In this document: positions 58,683 through 64,000 of the stretch, in pieces
Position numbering within the stretch: position 1 is the stretch's first letter
Layout: every line of letters begins with the position of its first letter
Made by a program: the position numbers and the translations under genes
The notes under the pieces: generated by a model
The model's database searches: none
Seen by the model: only the letters and a program-made list of their open reading frames with translations
What the model was told of the DNA's origin: nothing
NCBI GenBank assembly: GCA_963805705.1
Contig: CAWDVH010000004.1
Coordinates: 1-64,000, forward strand
DNA: 64,000 bases
Direction: 5' to 3'
Source: CAWDVH01 sp963805705
GTDB taxonomy: Bacteria > Actinomycetota > Actinomycetes > Streptosporangiales > Streptosporangiaceae

Positions 58683-59710
58683 CTGGCCCGCTGGTGCTCG
58701 GCATCGAGACATCGTGCGACGAGACGGGCGCCGGCCTGGTCCGCGGGCACGAGCTGCTCGCGGACGCGGTCGCCTCCAGCGTGGACGAGCACGCCCGGTT
58801 CGGCGGCGTGGTGCCCGAGGTGGCGAGCCGGGCCCACCTGGAGGCGATGGTCCCCGCGGTGGACCGGGCGCTGGCCACCGCCGGGGCCGCTCTGTCGGAT
58901 ATCGACGCGATCGCCGTGACCGCGGGCCCTGGCCTGGCCGGCGCGCTGCTGGTCGGGATCTGCGCCGCCAAGGCGTACGCGATCGCGCTGGGCAAGCCGC
59001 TCTACGGCGTGAACCACCTGGCCGCGCACATCGCGGTGGACCAGCTGGAGCACGGCGCCCTGCCTGTCCCCGCGGTCGCGCTGCTGGTGTCGGGCGGCCA
59101 CTCATCGCTGCTGCTGGTCCGCGATGTCACCGGGGATGTGACGCCGCTGGGAGCGACGATCGACGACGCGGCGGGGGAGGCCTATGACAAGGTGGCCCGG
59201 CTGCTCGGCCTCCCGTTCCCCGGCGGGCCGCCGATTGATGCGGCCGCGCGCACTGGCGATCCGGTAGCCGTTTCGTTTCCTCGTAGTAAGTACCGTGACC
59301 GGACCCTGGACTTCTCCTTCTCCGGCCTGAAGACTGCGGTGGCGCGCTGGGTCGAGGCGCGCGAGGACAGCGGCCTCGCGGTGCCGGTGGCTGATGTGGC
59401 GGCCTCGTTCCAGGAGGCCGTCGCGGACGTGCTGACGCGCAAGGCGGTCGACGCGTGCCAGGCTAACGGCGTGGATCACCTGATCATCGGCGGCGGGGTA
59501 GCGGCGAACTCGCGGCTGCGGGCGCTGGCCGGCGAGCGCTGCGAGGCCGCCGGAATCCGGCTGCGGGTCCCGAGGCCAGGGCTGTGCACGGACAATGGCG
59601 CGATGGTCGCGGCCCTCGGGTCCGAGCTGCTGGCGCGCGGGGCGCTGCCATCCTCGCTTGACTTCGCCGCGGACTCCGGGCTGGCGGTGGCGAGCGTCCT
59701 GGTGCCGTAG
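58679..59710 (+). CDS. tsaD: tRNA N6-adenosine threonylcarbamoyltransferase TsaD
   Basis: A 343-residue enzyme that transfers the threonylcarbamoyl group to A37 of ANN-decoding tRNAs. Metal-binding His113 and His117 lie in GVNHLAAH; LGIETSCDETGAGLV at the start and LLVSGGHSSL, DDAAGEAYDKVAR and CTDNGAMVAA follow. GTG overlaps the rimI stop. It completes the tsaB-rimI-tsaD operon. Confidence 0.96.
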   Translation: MTGPLVLGIETSCDETGAGLVRGHELLADAVASSVDEHARFGGVVPEVASRAHLEAMVPAVDRALATAGAALSDIDAIAVTAGPGLAGALLVGICAAKAYAIALGKPLYGVNHLAAHIAVDQLEHGALPVPAVALLVSGGHSSLLLVRDVTGDVTPLGATIDDAAGEAYDKVARLLGLPFPGGPPIDAAARTGDPVAVSFPRSKYRDRTLDFSFSGLKTAVARWVEAREDSGLAVPVADVAASFQEAVADVLTRKAVDACQANGVDHLIIGGGVAANSRLRALAGERCEAAGIRLRVPRPGLCTDNGAMVAALGSELLARGALPSSLDFAADSGLAVASVLVP

Positions 59711-59717
59711 CCGTGCC

Positions 59718-61160
59718 TCAGCGGTGCACGGCCGCGAGCAGCGCCGCGTAGCTGCGGACGAGCGCGGCCCGCTCCGCCCTGAGCAGCGGACTGACCGCCG
59801 GGCAGCCCTGCGCCACCCATTCGTCGGAGATGTCCATCGCCAGGGCGCGCTGCTCGGCAGCGGGGCGGACGGCGGCCTCATCCAGCCCGTAGAGGTAGGC
59901 ATACAGCCGAGCCAGTGCTGTGACCAGCGGGAAAACGCCGTCTGGGCCAGGATGGTCCTGGCGGGCGCGGTGGGCCGCCCACCAGTCGATCTCCAGCCTG
60001 GCCGCCTCAGCCGGGTCAGCAGGCGCGCCGTGCACCAGCTTCAGCAGCGCATAGAAACGCCGCATGCGCCTGCGGGCGCCGTTCGGGTTGTTGCCGTGGG
60101 CAGGGGCCCAGAGCTGATTGGCCCGCAGGACCAGCCAGGCTCCGTGCAGGGTGCGCGTCCAGTCCATCCGGAATCCGCGGCGGACCAGGCGCACCGACAG
60201 CACCAGCAAGCGCAGCCACTGCCGCCGGTAATAGGCGACCCACGCCGCGGATTCCAGGCGGCCCACGCTGACGGGGTCGAACGATCGCAGCGGGCCGGGG
60301 TCGCGGTCGCGCGCTGCCGGCCCGTGGCGCGCCGCCGCGCGGGCGGCCGAGCCGTCGTCCTGTGCGGCGCGGGGTGCCCGGCCGGCGCGCGCGGCGGGGT
60401 GCGCTGGCGTGCCGCCGCGGGCCGGCAGGGCGACCCCGAAACCGGCGCGGGCCAGGCGGAGCAGCACCGGGCCGGGGCGGAGCAGGTCAGCGACGCGCGC
60501 GGCGCTGAGCTTCTCCAGCACGGCGAGCTGGCGGGCGAGCTCATCAGCGCCCTGCCTGCGCGCGCGGCTGAGCGCCAGCGCGTTGGCCCAGACCTTGGCG
60601 CGCGACTCGCGCAGCAATCGCCGGGTCGCCGCGCGGTTGAGCGGCTGCAGCAGGTCATCTCGCCGGGAGCGCGCCGGATGCAGCCGGCGCATCTCGTCCT
60701 CCTCGGCGCTCACCCTGGCGGCGAGCACCTCGTCGATCCTGCGGTGGTCGGCCTCACGGCGCGCCAGCAGGGCAGGGTCGTCGAACTCATCATCGCTGAT
60801 CACCGCGAGCAGCGCCTGCGGCAGATCGAAGTTGATGTGCGCGTTCATGCCCAGCAGCACATGGCGCAGCGCCGGCAGGCTGCGCTCAGGGTCCGCAGCC
60901 GCGCAGAAGGCCACCGCCCAGGGCCGCGGTACCGCCTCCCCGCGCCGGGAAGCATCGAGCGCGTTCAGGTAAAGCTCGGCGAAGGCCACATCCCAGTGCT
61001 CGACCCAGCCGGCGTCATCGAAGGTCCCGGCCCGCAGCGCGTCGGCCACGGCACGGGTGGTGCGCAGGTAAGTGGCATGGAACGCCAGCCGCGCGTCGCC
61101 CGCCTCGGACAGTTCCTCGCCCCTGGCCGTCATCGCGCTGATGAGCGCCTCGATTGTCAC
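59718..61160 (-). CDS. DUF5995-type protein fused to an oxygenase-MpaB-unrelated actinobacterial domain of unknown function
   Basis: A 480-residue protein of two parts. Residues 1-225 look like DUF5995: EHWDVAFAELYLNALDASRR, PRPWAVAFCAAAD and LLGMNAHINFDLPQALLAV. An Ala/Arg/Gly-rich linker runs to about residue 300. Residues 300-480 (RLESAAWVAYYRRQWLRLLV, GAWLVLRANQLWAPAH, NPNGARRRMRRFYALL, AEQRALAMDISDEWV) match a family I remember as a stand-alone actinobacterial protein. Function of both parts is unknown. It is convergent with tsaD and divergent from groES. Confidence 0.7.
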   Translation of the reverse strand: MTIEALISAMTARGEELSEAGDARLAFHATYLRTTRAVADALRAGTFDDAGWVEHWDVAFAELYLNALDASRRGEAVPRPWAVAFCAAADPERSLPALRHVLLGMNAHINFDLPQALLAVISDDEFDDPALLARREADHRRIDEVLAARVSAEEDEMRRLHPARSRRDDLLQPLNRAATRRLLRESRAKVWANALALSRARRQGADELARQLAVLEKLSAARVADLLRPGPVLLRLARAGFGVALPARGGTPAHPAARAGRAPRAAQDDGSAARAAARHGPAARDRDPGPLRSFDPVSVGRLESAAWVAYYRRQWLRLLVLSVRLVRRGFRMDWTRTLHGAWLVLRANQLWAPAHGNNPNGARRRMRRFYALLKLVHGAPADPAEAARLEIDWWAAHRARQDHPGPDGVFPLVTALARLYAYLYGLDEAAVRPAAEQRALAMDISDEWVAQGCPAVSPLLRAERAALVRSYAALLAAVHR

Positions 61161-61204
61161 CGCGCCTCCTCCCGGTCCCGGCCGCGCGCCCGCCTGGCCT
61201 CCGT

Positions 61205-61233
61205 TTGACGTGCGCGCGCCGTGGCGATACTGT
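61205..61233 (+). promoter_or_regulatory. groES-groEL promoter
   Basis: TTGACG (61205-61210), 17-bp spacer and TACTGT (61228-61233), immediately followed by the CIRCE element. Confidence 0.75.
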
Positions 61234-61239
61234 TCGGAA

Positions 61240-61266
61240 CTGGCACTCGCTGTTGTAGAGTGCTAA
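61240..61266 (+). promoter_or_regulatory. CIRCE operator (HrcA site)
   Basis: CTGGCACTC, nine bases, GAGTGCTAA: the right arm is perfect and the left differs at two positions from TTAGCACTC. It lies just downstream of the -10 box, so HrcA would block groES-groEL outside heat stress. Confidence 0.9.
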
Positions 61267-61365
61267 TGCGACAGGTTGGTCTGGCACCCGCGACGACAGG
61301 CTGCCCAAGGTCGCCCTCTCTAGTCAATCTCTCAGCTAGCCCTTTCCGGAGGGGGAGGTCAGATC

Positions 61366-61677
61366 GTGACGACCGCCACCAAGGTTGTTCTGAAGCCGCT
61401 CGAAGACCGGATCGTAGTGCGCACGCTCGAGGCTGAGCAGACCACTGCGTCCGGACTCGTCATCCCGGACACCGCCAAGGAGAAGCCCCAGGAGGGCGAA
61501 GTCCTTGCCGTAGGCCCGGGCCGGTTCGATGATGCTGGCGCTAAGCGCGTCCCCATGGACGTCAAGGTCGGCGACATCGTGCTGTACAGCAAGTACGGCG
61601 GCACCGAAGTGAAGTACAGCGGCGAGGAGTACCTCGTGCTCTCCGCCCGTGACGTGCTCGCCATCATCGAGAAGTAG
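61366..61677 (+). CDS. groES: Co-chaperonin GroES
   Basis: A 103-residue lid of the GroEL chamber. VVLKPLEDRIVVRTLEAEQT, the mobile loop TASGLVIPDTAKEKPQEGEV and YSKYGGTEVKYSGEEYLVLS are normal. GTG 61366 follows CGGAGGGGGAGGTCAGATC. Confidence 0.97.
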   Translation: MTTATKVVLKPLEDRIVVRTLEAEQTTASGLVIPDTAKEKPQEGEVLAVGPGRFDDAGAKRVPMDVKVGDIVLYSKYGGTEVKYSGEEYLVLSARDVLAIIEK

Positions 61678-61866
61678 CAAGCGCATCATGCGTCGCGGGC
61701 TTTACGCCCGTGACGGGCACGCGAGAGCGTGCCCGGCATCGCCCCGGATCGGTTCGCGGCCCCTCGGAGGCAACTCCCGGTGGCCGCGGCGCCGAGCCGG
61801 GGCGGTGGCATGAGAAGTGCAGAAGTGACAGTTAGCCAAAACTCAAATACATAGGCTGAGGTGCTC

Positions 61867-63486
61867 ATGGCCAAGAGCTTGGAGTTCAACGAGGAAGCGC
61901 GGCGCGCGCTGGAGCGCGGTGTGAACCGGCTCGCGGACGCTGTCAAGGTGACACTGGGTCCCAAGGGCCGCAACGTGGTCATCGACAAGAAGTGGGGTGC
62001 TCCCACCATCACCAACGACGGCGTGACCGTCGCCCGTGAGGTGGAGCTGGAGGACCCCTATGAGAACCTGGGCGCGCAGCTCGCCAAGGAAGTCGCCACC
62101 AAGACCAACGATGTCGCTGGTGACGGCACCACGACGGCGACGGTGCTGGCGCAGGCGATGGTGCATGAGGGCCTGCGCTCAGTGACCGCGGGCGCGAACC
62201 CGATGGAGATGAAGCGCGGGATCGACGCCGCGGCAGCCGCCGTGTCCGAGAGCCTGCTCAAGTCCGCGCGCGACGTGGAGGAGCAGAGCGAGATCGCCAA
62301 TGTGGCCACGATCTCCGCGCAGGACGCCAGGATCGGCAAGGTCATCGCCGAGGCGTTCGACAAGGTCGGCAAGGACGGCGTCATCACGGTCGAGGAATCG
62401 CCGACGATGGGGCTTGAGCTTGAGTTCACCGAGGGCATGCAGTTCGACAAGGGCTACATCTCGGCGTACTTCATCAGCGACCAGGAGCGGATGGAAGCCG
62501 TTCTCGAGGACGCCTACGTGCTGCTGTACGTCGGCAAGATCTCCTCGATGGCGGACTTCCTGCCGCTGCTTGAGAAGATCGCGCAGTCCAAGAAGCCGCT
62601 GCTGGTGGTGGCCGAGGATGTGGACGGCGAGGCACTGTCCACGCTGGTCGTCAACAAGATCCGCGGACTGCTCAATGTCGTCGCGGTCAAGGCGCCGGGC
62701 TTCGGTGACCGGCGCAAGGCGATGCTGGCCGACATGGGCGTGCTGACCGGCGGCGAGGTGGTCAGCGAGGAGCTGGGCCTGAAGCTGGAGAACATCGGGC
62801 TCGACGACCTGGGCCAGGCTCGCAGGATCGTCGTGAGCAAGGACACCACCACGATCGTCGACGGCGCGGGGGAGGCTTCCGCGATCGAGGACCGGGTCCG
62901 GCAGCTGCGGGCCGAGGTCGAGGCGACCGACTCCGACTGGGACCGCGAGAAGCTCCAGGAGCGGATCGCGAAGCTGTCCGGCGGCGTGTGCGTGCTGCGC
63001 GCCGGGGCGGCGACCGAGGTCGAGCTGAAGGAGAAGAAGCACCGGCTGGAGGACGCGATCTCGGCCACCCGCGCGGCGATCGAGGAAGGCATCGTCGCCG
63101 GCGGCGGCAGCGCTCTGGTCCACGCCGCGGGTGAGCTCGGTGACCTCGGCATGACGGGCGACGAGGCCATCGGCGTCCAGGTCGTCAGGCGCGCGCTGCT
63201 GGCGCCGTGCCGCTGGATCGCGCAGAACGCGGGCGCCGAGGGCGGCGTCATCGTGGCCGCGGTGGCCGATCTGCCTGACGGTCACGGCTACAACGCCGAG
63301 ACCGGCGAGTTCGGCGACCTGATGGCACAGGGTGTCATAGACCCGGTCAAGGTGACCAGGTCCGCGGTGCAGAATGCGGCATCCATCGCCGGCATGCTGC
63401 TGACCACCGAGGCACTCGTCACCGAGAAGCCCGAGGAAGAGCCCGCGGCCCCCGCGGGCGGCCACGGTCACGGTCACTCGCACTGA
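61867..63486 (+). CDS. groEL1: Chaperonin GroEL1, histidine-rich C-terminus
   Basis: A 539-residue 60-kDa chaperonin. VTLGPKGRNVVIDKKWGAPT and the ATP-site VAGDGTTTATVLAQAM are intact, as are GVITVEESPTMGLELEFTEG and the C-terminal ATPase part. The usual Gly-Gly-Met tail is replaced by GGHGHGHSH, typical of the actinobacterial GroEL1 paralogue encoded with groES. A second groEL with a Gly-Met tail is expected elsewhere. ATG 61867 is six bases after an in-frame GTG. The 189-bp gap from groES holds a GGGCACGC/GCGTGCCC stem near 61715-61733. Confidence 0.97.
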   Translation: MAKSLEFNEEARRALERGVNRLADAVKVTLGPKGRNVVIDKKWGAPTITNDGVTVAREVELEDPYENLGAQLAKEVATKTNDVAGDGTTTATVLAQAMVHEGLRSVTAGANPMEMKRGIDAAAAAVSESLLKSARDVEEQSEIANVATISAQDARIGKVIAEAFDKVGKDGVITVEESPTMGLELEFTEGMQFDKGYISAYFISDQERMEAVLEDAYVLLYVGKISSMADFLPLLEKIAQSKKPLLVVAEDVDGEALSTLVVNKIRGLLNVVAVKAPGFGDRRKAMLADMGVLTGGEVVSEELGLKLENIGLDDLGQARRIVVSKDTTTIVDGAGEASAIEDRVRQLRAEVEATDSDWDREKLQERIAKLSGGVCVLRAGAATEVELKEKKHRLEDAISATRAAIEEGIVAGGGSALVHAAGELGDLGMTGDEAIGVQVVRRALLAPCRWIAQNAGAEGGVIVAAVADLPDGHGYNAETGEFGDLMAQGVIDPVKVTRSAVQNAASIAGMLLTTEALVTEKPEEEPAAPAGGHGHGHSH

Positions 63487-63536
63487 CCTCTGACTGGCGG
63501 GCCTGTCCGCGGATGGGGCCGTCAGGAGTAAGTATC

Positions 63537-63586
63537 GCCCGGTGCCCGGTCGCAGCGCTTTCGAGCGCGGCGGCCGGGCACCGGGC
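63537..63586 (+). terminator. Terminator after groEL1
   Basis: GCCCGGTGCCCGG (63537-63549) pairs with CCGGGCACCGGGC (63574-63586), 13 bp without mismatch, followed by GTTTCC. It can also serve the convergent gene. Confidence 0.82.
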
Positions 63587-63664
63587 GTTTCCGGAAATTG
63601 CCGTGTCCCTGGCCACACGCAGCGCGGGTGCTCCGCTCGCTGGCGGTGACCTCGCGACGTGCGG

Positions 63665-64000
63665 TCAGCCGCGGCGGCTGGCGAGGAAGACGGGAATCGT
63701 GCGCTCCGCCTTGGCCTGGTAGTCGGCGTACGGCGGGAAGGCCTTGACCGCCCGCTCCCACCACACGGCGCGCTCCGGCCCGCTGAGCTCGCGTACCGTC
63801 ACCTCAAACGGCTCGGGGCCGTCCTGGAGCAGCACGGCCTGCGGGTCGGCCTGGAGGTTGTAGTACCAGACGGGATGCTCAGGGGCGCCGCCCTTCGAGG
63901 CCACGAGCAGGTACTCGCCGTCGTGCTCGACCCGCATCAGCGGCGTCTTGCGTATCTTCCCGCTCTTGTTTCCCCGGCTGGTGACGATGATGACGGGCAG
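63665..64000 (-). CDS. Deazaflavin-dependent nitroreductase family protein, 5' end beyond the window
   Basis: The visible 112 residues read LPVIIVTSRGNKSGKIRKTP, LMRVEHDGEYLLVASKGGA, HPVWYYNLQADPQAVLLQDG and a C-terminal ERAVWWERAVKAFPPYADYQ region. These are the marks of the F420-binding Ddn/FGD-like split-barrel nitroreductase family (RxSGKxR, HPxWYxNLxAxP). The frame stays open to the window edge, so the N-terminus is missing and the ATG at 63937 is internal. Substrate unknown; it suggests F420 use by this organism. Confidence 0.85.
   Translation of the reverse strand: MPVIIVTSRGNKSGKIRKTPLMRVEHDGEYLLVASKGGAPEHPVWYYNLQADPQAVLLQDGPEPFEVTVRELSGPERAVWWERAVKAFPPYADYQAKAERTIPVFLASRRG

Overview
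The window is high-G+C chromosomal DNA of an actinomycete (Actinomycetota). The evidence is gene order (add, aspC, tRNA-Trp, secE, nusG, then rplK to rpoC; the str, S10, spc and alpha operons; rplM, rpsI, glmM, glmS; alr, tsaE, tsaB, rimI, tsaD; groES, groEL1), a zinc-type S14, a His-tailed GroEL1 behind a CIRCE element, a mycosin-like protease, a DUF1707 membrane protein and a deazaflavin-type nitroreductase. I cannot fix the order or genus from sequence alone; a Streptosporangiales- or Streptomyces-like relative is plausible.

Layout. 1-4.1 kb: 3' part of a mycosin-like protease, a histidine phosphatase, and adenosine deaminase and an aspartate-type aminotransferase on the minus strand. 4.3-16.6 kb: tRNA-Trp, secE, nusG, rplK, rplA, an L10 leader, rplJ, rplL, terminator, rpoB and rpoC. 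16.6-21.5 kb: rpsL, rpsG, fusA, tuf. 21.6-31.9 kb: the S10 and spc ribosomal protein genes, many with overlapping stop and start codons. 32.1-40.8 kb: secY, adk, map, a DUF1707 gene, infA, rpmJ, rpsM, rpsK, rpsD, rpoA, rplQ, truA. 40.9-42.6 kb: a repeat-rich membrane protein on the minus strand. 42.7-49.3 kb: rplM, rpsI, glmM, glmS, a broken acpS and the NAD(P)HX repair gene. 49.4-52.3 kb: two minus-strand genes (a hygromycin-kinase-like phosphotransferase and an S9 peptidase) interrupting the conserved block. 52.4-59.7 kb: alr, an alpha/beta hydrolase and the t6A genes tsaE, tsaB, rimI, tsaD, with two accessory genes inserted after tsaE. 59.7-64 kb: a DUF5995-type fusion protein, groES, groEL1 and the start of a nitroreductase-like gene.

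Most genes serve translation, transcription and protein export and folding. GlmM and GlmS supply UDP-GlcNAc precursors and Alr supplies D-Ala for the cell wall. TsaB, TsaD and TsaE make the tRNA t6A modification.

The sequence has two unusual properties. First, several genes carry single-base indels: nusG, rplC, rpsC, the 40.9-42.6 kb gene, and rpoC at least five times. Because most of these are essential, assembly or sequencing error is the likeliest cause. Second, short coding repeats with periods of 9, 15 or 18 bases occur again and again, including in L4, L10 and NusG. Points that may be real biology are an arginine at S12 position 88 (a classical streptomycin-resistance position), a diverged duplication of the rplP 3' end forming a 25-codon ORF before rpmC, and an acpS remnant. 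I see no CRISPR array, prophage, insertion sequence or obvious new defence system.
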